This document shows, piece by piece, positions 22,084-35,356 of a stretch of DNA of 64,000 nt. The notes under the pieces are model-generated. The model was not told the origin of the DNA and did no database searches. It saw only the letters and a program-made list of their open reading frames with translations. Numbering within the stretch: position 1 is the first letter of the stretch; each line of letters starts with the position of its first letter. Source of the stretch: Amblyomma americanum (Eukaryota > Arthropoda > Arachnida > Ixodida > Ixodidae); assembly GCF_052857255.1 (NCBI RefSeq), contig NC_135497.1:111364880-111428879 (forward strand), read 5' to 3'. Both the position numbers and the translations under genes were made by a program.

Positions 22084-22856
22084 TGTTCTTTCTTGTAAGT
22101 AAACTATTTTGTGTAATATGTTGGTTAGTTACAAGCCTGCATACAGCCATTTTTTTTCATCGGTGTAGGCACATGACTAGACACTGAACGAATGGTCTGT
22201 GAGGGTTTTTTTTTTTCTATTTTGGGGTGCATCATGTAGTAAATTCATTGAAAATAATGTGCAATGAATCAGGTGACTTTGTGCATCTACTGAGATACTG
22301 TCGGGCGCAAAAGTCCCAAGTATGCGCAAGTTCTATCCTGACTGCATTGTTGCTTCGCCCTGCAGCCCAGCAATCGAGTGTATACTTGATGTATACACAG
22401 TGCACACGGATGTTTCTCTAACAATGTCGCTGTGATGGCCTTCGGTTCCCTCAGCATGGTGTGAAAAGTAACACTGTTCTGGTTTGTCACTTCACCCGAT
22501 TCCATTAATTTTATTGTTTGTTTACGTTGTACCCTGCAGTGCCAAGGCATTACAGCAGGACAGTGGGCTTCACAATGCAATGGATGGACATACAATTCCA
22601 ACAAATAAAAAGAATAAAAGTGCAAACAGGTCTTAAAGGCAAAACAAAAACAAAGCAAGATCAGTGGAATTACATCTCGCTCAGTAAAGAAACAAAAGTG
22701 GTGCTGCTGGCGATCGCCACATGCGCTGGAAGCGCATTCCATTCAGATTGTTTTCGGGAAAAAGGAGAATTTTATGTAATTTGTTGTGCACTTAATATTG
22801 CAAATCTTGTTTTCATGGTCCCTTTTGGCGGACATGTAGTTTTTGTCTCTCGATAG

Positions 22857-23640
22857 GGGAACTCAAATCGGAAAGCACACCACTGGGAAATAAGGGTACC
22901 CTGCAGGGGTCAGTTTTATCACCCTTTTTATTCAACGCTGCGCTGATCACGCTCCCTAGAAAACTTGATGCTGATGATGTTACGATTTGGATGAATCACG
23001 GATCGGACGGGCAGATCGAGATGGCCCTACAAGAGGCGGTGGACATCATAGACGCCCACGCCCATTGGGCAGGACTGGAATGCTCCCCACAAAAGTCAGA
23101 ACTGCTGGTCATCTCTAATAACGGATGGGCCTGCAAAACTAAGCTGAATAGTATGGAACTGAAAATCCAAGGCAACGAAATTCTGGAATTAGACATGATA
23201 CGGTTGCTTTGAATGCTTATACAATCGAACAGATGCAAGAAAGTAATGCTGGACAGGTTGACAACCTCGGTCCAGCAGAGCAGACGGCTCATTAAGCATG
23301 TGGTGACTCGGCAACAGGGCATGAGAGAGCGGGACACATGTCGGCTCGTTTAGGCTTTCGTTGTCAGCCGGCTCGTGTACGCCACCTCTTACCTGGATCT
23401 CGAGAGCAGAGAGTGAAAAGCTGAACTGCCTGATAAGGCAGGCATACAAGGTGGCTCTCGGCCTCCCCAGAAATGCGTCCAACGTGGGACTTCTGTCTCT
23501 TGGGGTCCACAACACCCTTGAAGAGCTCATTGAGGCATAACTGACATCGCAAGAGCAGCGGCTCAGGCAGGCAGGTTCTAAGCAAGAATACATCGCATCC
23601 ACACTTGACGCGTTCTTGCAATGCTGTGCTGGCAGCGCAC
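22857..23640 (+). pseudogene. LINE reverse-transcriptase fragment (copy B)
   Basis: Same fragment as in copy A. Here the catalytic box reads DADDVTIWMNHGSDG, and a TGA follows LELDMIRLL. Both copies are dead but by partly different changes. Confidence 0.8.
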
Positions 23641-25584
23641 CGCTAGTTAGGTATTTTTATGCTTAATCTGCTTTGCATCAAATCTGCATCAGAAGATGGT
23701 TAGGAACTAGCTACTGCCTACCTTAAGATGTTTGATCCTGTTTCCAGTAAACTATAAATACAATAATTTCATAAAACTAAGGCATTGTTGGTTTCAGCAG
23801 CAACTTTGGCTCAGAATCATGACAGGTGAGGGCCTACAGAAAAGCTTATACCCGTGTCACACAGCAGACTCTGAACTCCCTTGATCTTCCTTGGCGGCCT
23901 GTAATGACTTTCTCAAGAGGGTCTGCCAGTGGCCCATTAGGCACTGTTCACTCAGTATAAACGCATAAAAGAATAACGTTCAAAAGAACAAAATTTTTTT
24001 TAGCATTTCTTATTTTTTTCACAAAATGCAATTGTCACATACAAAAAACATGTTTGCAAAAAACAAACATGTTCTCAGCGCAGCGCTTTTGCCCACTCTG
24101 CCGGACGCCATGTGCGGTATTTTGGAGTGCCTGCATAATGGATTGCAACCATTGCGACTTTGCTAACTTTCCGCTCCGACGCGTCACTAGCAGAGGTTGG
24201 GCATATTGCGCGATTGCGACCCCAATCATAATGTGCTACATGGCATGGAGGAATGCTACACGGCTACACATGCAAGGTGTGAGCATGCACAAGACAGATA
24301 AAAACAAACGAAATGGTGCAATCAAGGCAAGCTGTCGAGCACCTGGTATGAGAGTACACTGCAGTCATTAGAATTAAACACAACTATCTGAGCTGGAATA
24401 CTTTATTTTATGTGATAAAAACTAATATAGGTACTAGTAAAGACAAAATTATTGAAGAACATTATTTACGTACTCGGAAGTAAAACACATTGGAAATGAG
24501 AGTACTCCCTTCACCCTTCGAGGGAGGTGATTGGTCTCCTTTCGTTAGGAACTTAAACTTCCTTCCCTTAAAGACTGCTGTGTGACATGGTGACTATCTT
24601 GGTTGAAAGGATTTGAAAGGAGTTCAGCCACACTCGTGTGACAGGGTTATTGGGTTGGCTTCACCTCATGACAGCAATGTGGCGAGGAAAATGAGTACAA
24701 GAGACCGCAGGTCACCCTCAAATAGTCCCCATTTTTACCTCGACACACAGTTTCCCAGTGCCAGCACTGCCATCACCTGCCAAAGGCAGTATAGTCAATC
24801 ATCTGCATGTGAAAAGAATTCGAAGAATGCCATTAGAAGAAGTGGCACTTAGGGGGCACGGCGCACAGTTCCACTGTACACGAACAATGGTGCTACACTT
24901 TTGGATGGGATTTTAAAGTTGATGTTCTCACTGTTCGATATATCTGGGCTCGACTATACATGATTAAATTTGACAGAAATGATTTCATTGACTGTGCAGC
25001 TCATCATATCTAAATGTTCAAGAAACCTGTCATCAATAACCACTGTCACATCTCAAGCTATTGGCACATTTTGTGTAGTGCAGGAGTACTAAGGATCTAA
25101 AAGAAAGAACACTTCAACACTAGCCTCAGTTATTTTAATAATTTTCTTCTTTACCTTTCCTTTCAACATGGTGCGCATGTGGTGTCTCTCTCTTGTTAGT
25201 GTGCTTTTTTCGCCGCCGTTCATTTCATCATGCACCAACTCACGCCTCAGGCCATTATTCTAACATGGCACCTCTCACATACTCTGCAAAATTATTGCTA
25301 AATAATTCTCATGATACACTGTCAAGACAAAACACACTGCACAAAAAATTCTTCCCAAGAAATCGTTCATATCCTTTCACTGTAACAGAAGTATCAGAAG
25401 TGCACAAAAAATTACAGGTGGTGGGCAGGAATTTAGCTCATGTCAGTTTGGTACTATGGCTTGCTATGAATATATTGTATACGACGACAGGAATAAAGAA
25501 CAAGCTATTGAAAGTTGCTTCAAAACAGTTCAGTGTGCAGCCTTTTGTGTATCAGTGCTGGTCCTGTTAATAATATCATTCTAA

Positions 25585-26099
25585 AATATCCATAGACACT
25601 TATTTTTAGTTCTGTGCTTTCTTCTTCCAAACGATGTGTTACACGTTAGAATACATGGTTCACCATGTAGTTTTCGCCTACGACCGCTAAATATTTTATA
25701 ATTGAATTTCTTGCTGATGCTGTTTGGTTTCATCAATTGAACGATAACTGTAATGCATTGGGAGTGTTTAGATCACATGATGCCTGAAAAAAAAATGCAA
25801 TATAAGCGTTGATATGTTGCTTGTCATTCCAGCTCTTGAATCGGGCTGGCCTAAGTATCGTAGTGAATTAAAATTATGTAGCAACAATTATATTGCAGCT
25901 TTTTTTTCGTATGTCAAGTGACCTAAACTCTCCAAACACGTCACAGCTATTCGGTTGATGAAGTTGAAATATCATCAAGAAGTTTCATAAATCATCTACC
26001 GGTCAAAGGCAAATACCATGCGCTGAACCATGTATTCAATGTCTAGCACATCATTTGAAAGAAGAAAATATGTAACTAAATTTAGTAGTCTAAGGCCCT
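25585..26099. mobile_element. Palindromic TTAA MITE (copy B)
   Basis: Counterpart of 16072-16586. The right TTAA is kept, while the left site has mutated to CTAA. The arm words match copy A and the 37505 element. Confidence 0.75.
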
Positions 26100-26439
26100 T
26101 TAAAACATCTGCAAACAAGATGGACATGCCAAGAAAAGAATTGGAATCCCACATATGAGGCTGTTCACACAAATGCACCAAATGCACTGCATTCAATAGA
26201 AAAGTGGCAAGGTCAATGAACCACTGTCATTGCTACAAGGCACTATGCCAAATGTCAAATTATGCAAAAACGAGTCTCTTTAAAATTCACCTTTCTGTTT
26301 ACAGCTTCCAAATGAACAATTTTAACACAAGAAAACAAGGTTTAAAAACATTCTAGTTTTCTTCGTAAATGTTATAACGGTTGAAACGTTAGTACCTGCA
26401 TTTGTATGTACAAAATAAAAAAAATAAAAATAGAAATAG

Positions 26440-27060
26440 GGCTACCGGAGAAGTGCGGAGCGTGTACCATTATTCAAAGCTCTGTCCGACAATGTTTGTT
26501 TGGTGAACTGGCGCCGTGCGATTCCTAGGGTAGACCAGACGTTAATGCCCACTGACCATGTCTGCGCCAAGCATTTTGCAGAGGATGCTATATCTCAGGC
26601 ATCTTACGTGGAGCTCGATAAAAGAGTGCTACTTTACACGGAAAAGAGGCCCATACTTTCCAGAGATGCAGTTCCTACATTATTTCCGAACTGTCCCAAG
26701 TATCTCACGCGGCCAGAGAGACATAGAAAACTACCCCGGAAGAGTAAACCTCCTGCACAAGATCCAAGCTACGTCAGCTGAAAGTCGACGACAACAGTGC
26801 GATGCAGCCTCTCCAAGCTTCCTTGCCTGCTGTGATGCCTGCAGATGCAGAACAACCTTGGAGCCAGCAGTTAAGCGACAGCATCTTGACTCTGCAGTTG
26901 ACTCTGCCAATCTGATGCCATGTCTGGCATTTGATGGTGCTTCAACAATTATACTGCATCGCCATTTAGCCTCCAGTGGAAAGGAGCTTATTGAAAATTA
27001 TGCCCGTTCTATGATAATTTGCATCGGAATAAAAATGATGTTTTCTCAAGCTTTCGTGCT
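26440..27060 (+). pseudogene. THAP-domain exon relic
   Basis: The frame from 26440 reads GYRRSAERVPLFKALSDN, then LVNWRRAIPRVDQTLMPTDH, VCAKHFAEDAI with the C-x2-H zinc pair, and LSRDAVPTLFPNCPKYL with the AVP box. This is the second and larger exon of a THAP zinc finger as found in P-like transposases. An AG acceptor sits just before 26440, which explains why the first Cys pair is missing. The frame stops at 26779, and the sequence beyond continues in another frame (ESRRQQCDAASPSFLACCDA) without a recognised domain. No transposase domain follows. It begins only 16 bases after the end of duplication copy B. Confidence 0.7.
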
Positions 27061-27607
27061 GGGTTATGGTCCATGATCCGACGCGCCCTTTCATCCCATC
27101 TGATACATTTCCGGCGTGAGAAAGTTTTTACCTAAAACTTGAGTCATAAATAGCCTTGAAATCTTGAAAATTAGCTCACTCAATGAAACAATGTTTGAAC
27201 GGTCTTCGTATATAGGGAAAAAGCAACGATAAGCGTGAAGCAAAAACTTTCCGGTGCGATAATTTTCTGCCCTTGTGAGCAGAAAAGGGCATGAGGACCC
27301 CCACTTATGTTTATTATGCTTACATCTATTAGATCGAATGAAAAATGAATTGAGCGAGGAAGCGAAACGTGAATGAGCTTCAAGCGCTGCTCGACCGAGT
27401 CCATATCGTTAACCACTTTGCACAAGATAATTTCATGTAAACAAAATTTTAAGACTGCCACACTACTGATTTTAATTTCAAGCAACAAATTTCTTTTGTG
27501 TTTTGAATTCAATTCACGCCACTAAAGCAAAAATCGAACTTGGGCAGCGGAATCTCAAGGTGCCAGAACCGCTCAACTGGATAGATAGATGGATGGATGG
27601 GGGCCGG

Positions 27608-27694
27608 CGTTATTTCGACCAGGTGAAAATAACGGAAAGCCAAGCCAAATCGTTATTCCAACCTGGTCATAATAACGAAAGCGTTATTTTCACC
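27608..27694. repeat. Two interleaved inverted repeats
   Basis: CGTTATTTCGACCAGGT (27608-27624) is near-complementary to ACCTGGTCATAATAACG (27661-27677), and GGTGAAAATAACG (27622-27634) is exactly complementary to CGTTATTTTCACC (27682-27694). The two pairings interleave, so both stems cannot form fully at once. Confidence 0.75.
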
Positions 27695-27879
27695 CAAGGA
27701 TTATAGATTGGCTTGGCGTAATTTGTGATTTGTGGATCGCGGTCGTGCGGGCGTTTTGCATCACTTGCTTGTTTGGTCGGCCTCTGGATGCTCTGGACGT
27801 GTGGTGTGGCACGTTCGTTGTGAAAGGACGCTTGTGTGGTTTGTGTGCTCGCACTTGTGTAGAGCCTGTGCCTTCGAAG

Positions 27880-28790
27880 GCGCTCCACAAAAATCCAAGC
27901 AAACATTAATGAAGTTAGCGAACAAAATGATAGTGGATGGCAAAGCCCCCAATGAATGGCGATCAAGTAGAATGAACATAATATATAGGGGAAAGAGGGA
28001 CAAAGCTGACATAAGCAAATACCGTCCCATAACAGTGAAGTGTGTGGTTTATAGGGTGGTGATGCAGATTATAAAGGACAGACTGCAGGCTTGGGTGGAG
28101 AACGAGGGGGTGCTAGGGGAGCTACACAATGGGTTCCGGAAACAGAGGAGGTTGGAGCTAGGACAATCTTTTTTCATTGACGCATTGTATAGAGATTGCC
28201 GAAAAGGAACACAGGCCCCTATGGCTAGCATTTCTGGATATCAGGCGAGCCTACGGCAACATTATTCAAAAGGATTTGTGGGACGTACTGGGCACATTGG
28301 ATGTCGAAGATGGAGTAATTAATCTTTTAAAAGATATATATAAAGGTAACAGAGTGCTTCTAAAATGGGAAAAAAATGTGTCAGGGCCTATAGACATACA
28401 GCAAGGATGTCTTCTGTCCCCTTTAATTGTTGTTCATGTTGTACCTGCAAGGGTTAGAGATCAAACTAGAGAGGAGCGGACTAGGCTTCAACCCTTCTTT
28501 TTTCAAGCAAGGAGAATGGATTAAACAGTCAATACCGGGACTAATGTACGCGGATGTAGTACTAATGGCTGACAATAAGGAATATTTGCAGAAGTTGATT
28601 ACCATCTGTGGTACAGAGGGAGATAGGTTTGAAGTTTAGTAAGGAAAAATCTGCTGTCATGACGCTTAATGATGAGGGCGGCCAGCATAGAATACAAGAG
28701 TTCACACTAGAAGTCGTGGATGAGTACAAGTATCTTGGGATGTGAATAAATAATGGTGAATAAAGAGGTGCAGCTAGGTGACAAGAATAA
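27880..28790 (+). pseudogene. LINE reverse-transcriptase relic
   Basis: Consecutive RT blocks appear in three frames: MIVDGKAPNEWRSSRMNIIY, KYRPITVKCVVYRVVMQIIK, LGELHNGFRKQRRLELGQ, then RPLWLAFLDIRRAYGNIIQK (the first catalytic Asp region), IDIQQGCLLSPL, GLMYADVVLMADN (YADD changed to YADV) and EVVDEYKYLGM. The order is that of a non-LTR reverse transcriptase, of CR1/RTE-like character. Frameshifts, a stop after GDRFEV and the lost catalytic Asp make it inactive. Neither the endonuclease nor the 3' tail was found. Confidence 0.8.
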
Positions 28791-31700
28791 AGCGGATGGC
28801 AGAAGCAAAATTGTTGGAGCCAACCCACGCAACCGCATTTCGTACAGCGCTGCTTGTGCCATCTATCTGCCACGGCATAGTTTCGTTTTTTGCGCTTTAG
28901 GTCGTTCGCGCTAGCGCCACAGCGGCGATGTAACTGTGCCAACAGACGCACAAAAATCACATAGTCTGTAAGTGTGTTGACGTTGGCCTGGGTGCTTCCT
29001 TCCAAAAGTCGCTGAACGCAGCGGCGAACAAGCGCCTATATAGAGTATACGTACGTGTATAGCCTCGCTTTTTCAGGCCGGCGTTGCCATTACGCGCGCA
29101 TTGAACGAATTCCAGGACGGTGTAATACTATCGTGAGATGACTTTCTCAACGTACGACAAGGCAATTATGCAACAATTGCATTATGTAACAGATATAGGC
29201 GATCGAATTTCAGTTGCAGAGGTTTCTGTGGCAGCTGGACTACCTGGCTCATATGAAAAAAAAAAACGTAGCACCGAGAAAAACGCAGCAACCGTGGATG
29301 TAACAGCGGGGGTCTACTGGATGTTCGTTTTGCAAAGGGAAAATCAATCCTGCCTCTTTTCATTGCGAGGGCTAGAAGCACCCCCCCAGCTGCGGAATTT
29401 TATCTCGTATCGACATCGCCGTTTCGGTGGCCTCATGCAAGCACCATGATCAGTGCGTTTTGTGGCAAAACCTTTTATGCGCGATCCTTCCTCAAGCACA
29501 CGCTCACACAGTGAACTCTCGTTGTTTCGTGCTCGCTTTTATAGCTCAAACTTCCGGTCAATCTACTGGAACTGAATTAAGAGCGCCAAGATAGTGGACG
29601 CGTGTGTGCGGCGGTGGTTTTGTAGCCGTGCTCCCCTTGAGGAGTCTTATATATAAATTTATCGCTATAATAAACTTTTGAGATATGCGACAAGTCTTTC
29701 GAAGATGAAGACAATATATCCAAGGGCCATTACGTTTAGGGACAAATTATGCGCGCGCCATGGATGGGAAATATATATATGGCCACGTACCAATGGTCAG
29801 GCATTCGACGTCTCAATACTTCAAATTATGCTGATTAGAAACGAAGGTTAAGGGGACCGAAAAATAGTTCTTTTACGCCGAGTTCGGAATAAAGAGAGCT
29901 CGACCAGAGGGGTTGGTATGGGTCTATTCATTCTTATGCGACCGCTCATCAGCACTGACAGCATTAATAGCAGCGCCTCATATCGGCCCCGCATGTGCTA
30001 AAGTAAACTGGTCCCACGTCGTGACTGGAACAGGAGTACAGCTGGGGAGAGAAACTGCACTTCGAAAGCACCATGTGACTGGGGTAGTAGACGAGTGGTT
30101 CTCCACAATGGCCGCATGCAGCACGCTGCATTGCCATGCTTCATCAGTCAGGACAGGTAAGCTGTACGGCCGTTGCGTGCGCTTATATTACCGGCAGCTT
30201 TGTCGCACTGAAATACGAGATTTTGATGGGAGCGAAGTGCCAATTTGTAAATACCGCAGGTTTGAATTAAGCGATTTCACTGTCTGTGTATGGTTCGCAC
30301 CTTACACCTCTCTGGCAATAATGGCCCTCAGCAGCTAAGAAAGTTAGAACAAGAAAAAAATTAATCTAACAGGTGATGCAAATTCACTCAGCGACCTAGC
30401 TCAGGCCACTGTTCTGCTTGAGGAAAGAGAGGTCACAACAGTAAGAGGACTATAAATCAAATTTAGCAAATATTTAGAGCCTTTCATTAGCAGTTAAAGC
30501 CTGATATTACCCAGTTTGTGCACCCGAAGCAGAATCCATGAAAACCAGGATAAACCCAATTCCTGCTCAAAAATTGCCTTCAAGAGAAATGTAGTTTTCC
30601 AGTGCAACAGGCTGAAGCTACCTTATAGAAACTCGCAGATGTCTTGCACCTCGAAGCAATGAATAAACTGGCCAGGTGATGGTTTCCATGTCGTTGCATG
30701 GCATGAATTACTGTAGAAGACACCGTTTTCTTTATTCTCTTTTACAGCGCAGTTGCGGCTAATACCAATTTCACAAACTGCCAGCAAGAGCCCAGTGCTA
30801 CAGAATCCGCCTCGTTTGAAGAGTTGCAATCCCAGTAGCACTGCTAGGAGTTACCTTGCCTTTGTAAAATACCTACAAAGACCATTCAATTCAAAGGGCC
30901 TCGATTACAATGTTCAACAAGAGCTTCCCTAGCACTGCCAAAGCTCAAGTGCTGAATGAGGTGGTTGTATGGGTACAAACATCCCACTCAGTGATGATAC
31001 AATTAGAAAAGGCACTACCCACCTGTAAGTGTTGAAACTGGCCCCTCCTATGCATTAAAAGTAGACACGTGCAGTGCCCACAACCATCCTGTTCATTACC
31101 CGATTGACATTTTCAGTGGGCTTCAGCACCTTTTTAGCAGTTGTCTCAAAGCAGTATGTTGGTGAAATTTCTTTTTCTCATTAGCTTTGTGGAGCACTTT
31201 CTGTTGCAATGGTATAAACAGGAAGGCAATATGCAGTTCTGCAGCAACACTTCAGACTATGATGCAACACACAGCAAGCACTTACCTCAAAGATGAGTAG
31301 ATTACTCAGAGGAAATAATGTGGTGGCTGGATATGGTCTTAAAAAAAAAAAGCTGCTTTGTAACACGGCTTTTCTATATGGCCAACGAAGTTGTTACTCA
31401 TTTATACATACACTTCATTAATTACTGACAAGGCGCGTCAGTAGGAATACTTTATTTGGCACGGAAGTCCTGGCCAACGTGGGTCTAATGCGACTCTGCT
31501 TGTAGGCCAAGGTAGAGACTTGTGGGCACAATCTTGAGCCAGCAGCCTGGAACAGGGAATAGGTGCCTTGGACCAGAGAATGCCGCGCCATACAAGGTCG
31601 GCTGCTGCAGTCCCTCCACTAGCGTCAGTCATACACAGGGTTGGATGCCATGAAAAGAGAAAGTATGCAAGCTCAGAACAATAAAATGCAACTAATAAAC

Positions 31701-32014
31701 CACTAAGAGAAAACCACAAACATACACAAAAAATGGAATGCATATGAGAGAAAAAGATAAGGACATCCAACTGTAGCAGCAGCCCACGCACTCCTGTAGT
31801 GGCTTTGCGTATGCACATTACAAAGATCCTCAAAAAAGGATAAAAGGAACATTGTTTGAGATGTGCCGGGGTAACCACACACAAAAAGAAGTGTGTACAA
31901 GGCAGAGAACAGAAATGAATGAAAATAGTCAAGACAAACAATGAAAGGGTTTCAGAAAGGCTTCTGACGCTGGCACACAGGAGGTCACAAGCTCCATATG
32001 CTAAACCTAAAACC
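28791..32014. other. No gene recognised
   Basis: About 3.2 kb with only short unrecognised frames. At 31451-31456 the minus strand carries AATAAA at the end of a protein-like minus frame (31438-31941), which could be the 3' end of an unidentified retroelement or transcript. A minus frame at 30623-30841 is also unrecognised. Confidence 0.5.
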
Positions 32015-32618
32015 TTAAAGGGGCGGAGGCATCAAATTTTTGGTTGGAGTGTTCCTAGTTTCAAACATAGCATACTCCCACCAGGCGCATGATACGTGCT
32101 CTGCGATTCAAATATGCGCATTAAATATTATCGCATTATTTATACTGAGCGATTTCGGTTTGAGTGTTGGGGTGCGTTACAACGTCACTCCCGAGGAACA
32201 GCAGCAACCCTGGTCATGTGGGCTCCAAAAGTAGTGCCACAGGGACCGCCGCATCGTCTGCTCTAGTACACATGCTGCGCATACCAGGGCCTTTGGAAAT
32301 GCCGGCCAGTACTGCGATATGCTTTATTTTCGAGTACTTCAAATATTAAAACAGATATTTGAAATTACAATACAAACATGTTTCCACAAAATGAAGTGAT
32401 GAAAAGAAACATTTCACACAAATATTTTATTCCTCCTCATCATTTATCACATCCTAAAGCTTATTCAGCATCTCAATGAATGAGGGGAAATCATGTAGAA
32501 TAGTACAATTCGTCTTAGCCATAACTGTGTTCAGGAAAAAAACATGACAGCTTGACTTTGTAAGCTGCCGAACGACAATATTTCGGCTTTTCACTTCTTG
32601 GCCTCTTGGCAAAGATCA

Positions 32619-32891
32619 TAGCACCGAAGCGCGGCCTTGTGGTAGAGTATCCGCCTCACATTCGGGAGGGTCCATTCCCAGCGCCGCCGGGTACCCACCG
32701 GTTTTTTAATGGTACAAGATTTCCCCCGCCATGGTGCTCGTCTCATCTAGGGTGAGATGCTTGGGAAAAGGGTCTTCGACCAAACCGTTGCCTTGACGGA
32801 TCAGAGATAAGTTCTGCCGTCAAGCAACCCTAAATCCGCCTCGTGAGGTAGAAGCCCATATTTGTGGTGTATGATGTGGTGTGGCATTGTT
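32619..32891 (+). mobile_element. tRNA-derived SINE, second family
   Basis: The head has a box A-like TTGTGGTAGAGTATCCG and a box B-like GGGTCCATTCCC, followed by a body unrelated to the main SINE of the window (GTGAGATGCTTGGG, GATCAGAGATAAG). The head would be an internal Pol III promoter. It is not a functional tRNA: the anticodon arm and acceptor pairing are poor. Confidence 0.55.
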
Positions 32892-34316
32892 GAGAAACAA
32901 AATGACACAAAAAATCGATGAACAGCAGCTTAAGCTACTACAAGAGTGAGAGCATTAACAAGACGACCTCTTCCACACTCCCTTGTGACACCTCCAGCCG
33001 TGGAATGCTGCCCCAGATGCAGTATTCTTGACGGTAGCTAGCCCACTTAACTCTTGTGTATGGGTTTCACCACACTGGAATCCCTGGCCGTAATGGACCC
33101 ACAGATGCTGGCATATTTCAACTAGGAATCTGTGCAGCAATTTCAGCAGCTGTTTCCCTTCTGACTAGACGAAAAGTGCCTGACTGATCCAGACTCTTAG
33201 ATTTGGAAGTTTGTTAAAGTTATGCTCACAAGTTTTTGCTTTCTTTTAATGGTTCATAAGAGTGGTGGCCATATGTGCTGACATTACATGTGCTTTCACA
33301 GAAGAAACAAACAACTCTACTTTAAGAAAATTCTGGAAAATTTCTAAATGCAACACTCTGCATGCTTTCAGGGGCTTCATTGTACTGCAAAAGAATATTT
33401 CAGGCTTTCAAGAAGGAACCCTTGAACAAGGGGGCTGACAAAGGTTGGTAGTTTGCTCATCACTGAGAAGCACTGCCTTTCCAATGAAGGCACACTGGCA
33501 TCCCTTCCGATAGCAGCAATGCCACAGGACAAGCACCAAGCGATTTTCACAAAAAGTAACAGCTTTTTATGGCCTCGTCATCACAGCTCAAACTGCAGAG
33601 AAACTAGCCTCTGTTTCTGCAATAGCCTACAAGATTGACGAGGCCTGAGAGCAAGATTTACAGATCCATTTTGATGCCATACTAGGGTGGCGTGGCACCT
33701 CGCATCAGTATAATGAAAGTGCATGAATTTTGCACATTACTATGACTACCGCTTATTCCACAGAAAATACTTTTGAACGTAGCTGTGTCTATTCATATGC
33801 ACCAGACGAAATTTAATGAGGAGTGCGGGAACCTGTACAGAACCAACCAGTATATACAACGCTCACTTAATTGAAGACAGGAAAAAGACAGCTAAAACAG
33901 ACAGGCTGTCATGCCTAAGACTCGTTAGAAGCAAAAATATGTCATGCCAATGAGAACGGACCGTGTGCTGGACACTCACAGTATCGTTAAAACTAGCGGC
34001 AGACCCCTGCGTTAATTTCAGTCCGTCTTTTTTCTAGACCTGGCCGCTTTCTTGATGGTATCCCTCACAATTCCCCGATTTTTCCAGGTAAACGAAATTC
34101 CTCTGACAATTCTAGGTTACTAAACACCCTTTAAAACCGTCACAGCCCTTCAAAAAAATACAGTAGAGCCTTGCTGTTCGGTTCTTGGTTTGTGTAATCT
34201 GCAGTATCACAGAACCAGAAATTATGCGTGTTGTTCTATATTTATTCACAATACAAATCCTGGATAAATTTTTTAAACGATTCCCTGGTATGCATGTTCA
34301 TAATTTTGCCAAACTC
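32892..34316. other. No gene seen
   Basis: AT-rich sequence with short unrecognised ORFs only. Confidence 0.5.
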
Positions 34317-34330
34317 TGACCATATGATGC

Positions 34331-34570
34331 TTAGTTTGGTTTGATTTATGGGGGGTTTAACGTCCCAAAGCGACTCAGGCTATGAGAGACACCGTAGTGA
34401 AGGGCTCCGGAAATTTCGACCACCTGGGGTTCTTTAACGTGCACAGACATCGCACAGTACAAGGGCCTCTAGAATTTCGCCTCCATTGAAATTCGACCGC
34501 CGCAGCTGGGATCGAACCCGCGTCTTGGTCCAGCAGCCGAGCGCCGTAACCACTCTGCCACCATGGCGGC
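34331..34570 (-). mobile_element. Full-length tRNA-SINE with perfect 14-bp target duplication
   Basis: On the minus strand it has a tRNA-like head with box A (TGGCAGAGTGGTTA) and box B (GGTTCGATCCC), the body (GTGCACGTTAAAGAACCCC, GAAATTTCCGGAGCCCTTC) and a 3' end near AACCCCCCATAAATC. The exact duplication TGACCATATGATGC flanks it at 34317-34330 and 34571-34584. It is the best-preserved SINE here and sets the reference for the truncated copies. Confidence 0.95.
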
Positions 34571-35204
34571 TGACCATATGATGCATTCAGAGACCAAGAG
34601 AAAATGCCAGCCAAGCTAGTCATCATTTTTTGGATGCTTTGCCCACATGCACATGAGCACTGCGGAAAAGACGCCGCTGCTGCCCTGCACAAAGGCAAGA
34701 CCACAAAGCATCTTAAGAGCAGCTGCGGCTCTTCCACAATGCAGAAGTGTAACGGGACAAAGTATCTGAAAACGGTAAGAAATAGTTGACAGACTGAACG
34801 TGCCATGAAACTTCAGCCCCATAGAAAAAAAAAATATGAAAACAACTTGCAAGCGCTAGAAAAGGAACTTTTCAAAATTTGTGCCAGCAAATTCACAAAA
34901 GTTTTAATGAAGTGAAAGTGCCAATAAATGCCAGGAACTAGGAAATGGTGCAAAACCTGGACATAGAGACAATCACGTGCAGACCAGCAAAAAAATTTTT
35001 CGTAGGTGCTAATTCAAGCTTGTTGCTAAAACATTGCATTCATAACATCAAAAAAAATATATAAAGGGGGAAAAAGGGGGGCCTTTGCCTTAAAGATGCA
35101 AAAAGCCTTGTCTCGTACCATTTGCAGACGCTATCATGTCAGGATTTCGCATTCATTGAAAAGCAATGTGCAATCACCTTGAAATCAGTGTGCGGCAGAC
35201 TAGC

Positions 35205-35356
35205 CAGCAATTAAATTACTGTAATAAAATTACTTTTCTCGGTAATTTCTAATGTAATTCATTACTTTTGTGACCTGGTAATTTAGTAATGTAATGAACT
35301 ACTTTCAAGCAGTAATTTCACGGAAAAGTAATTAATTACTAGATATTACTTTTGCT
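35205..35356. repeat. ATTAC/GTAAT-rich tract, left
   Basis: At least ten ATTAC or GTAAT words in both orientations occur within 150 bases. They are comparable to the tract at 36940-37096 and could be a subterminal repeat array of a DNA transposon. Confidence 0.6.

Larger units (their letters stand above)
18837..26423. repeat. Segmental duplication, copy B
   Basis: Direct repeat of 9326-16923 with the same gene and element order. Small differences include one extra minisatellite unit near 20350, loss of the G-rich insertion, and loss of the left TTAA of the MITE. The flanks on either side are unrelated to those of copy A, which places the breakpoints at about 18837 and 26423. Confidence 0.95.

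Noticed and set aside
34500..34572. tRNA gene at the SINE head
   Set aside because: Box A and box B are present, but the acceptor and anticodon stems do not fold as a tRNA and the sequence runs on into the SINE body with target duplications.
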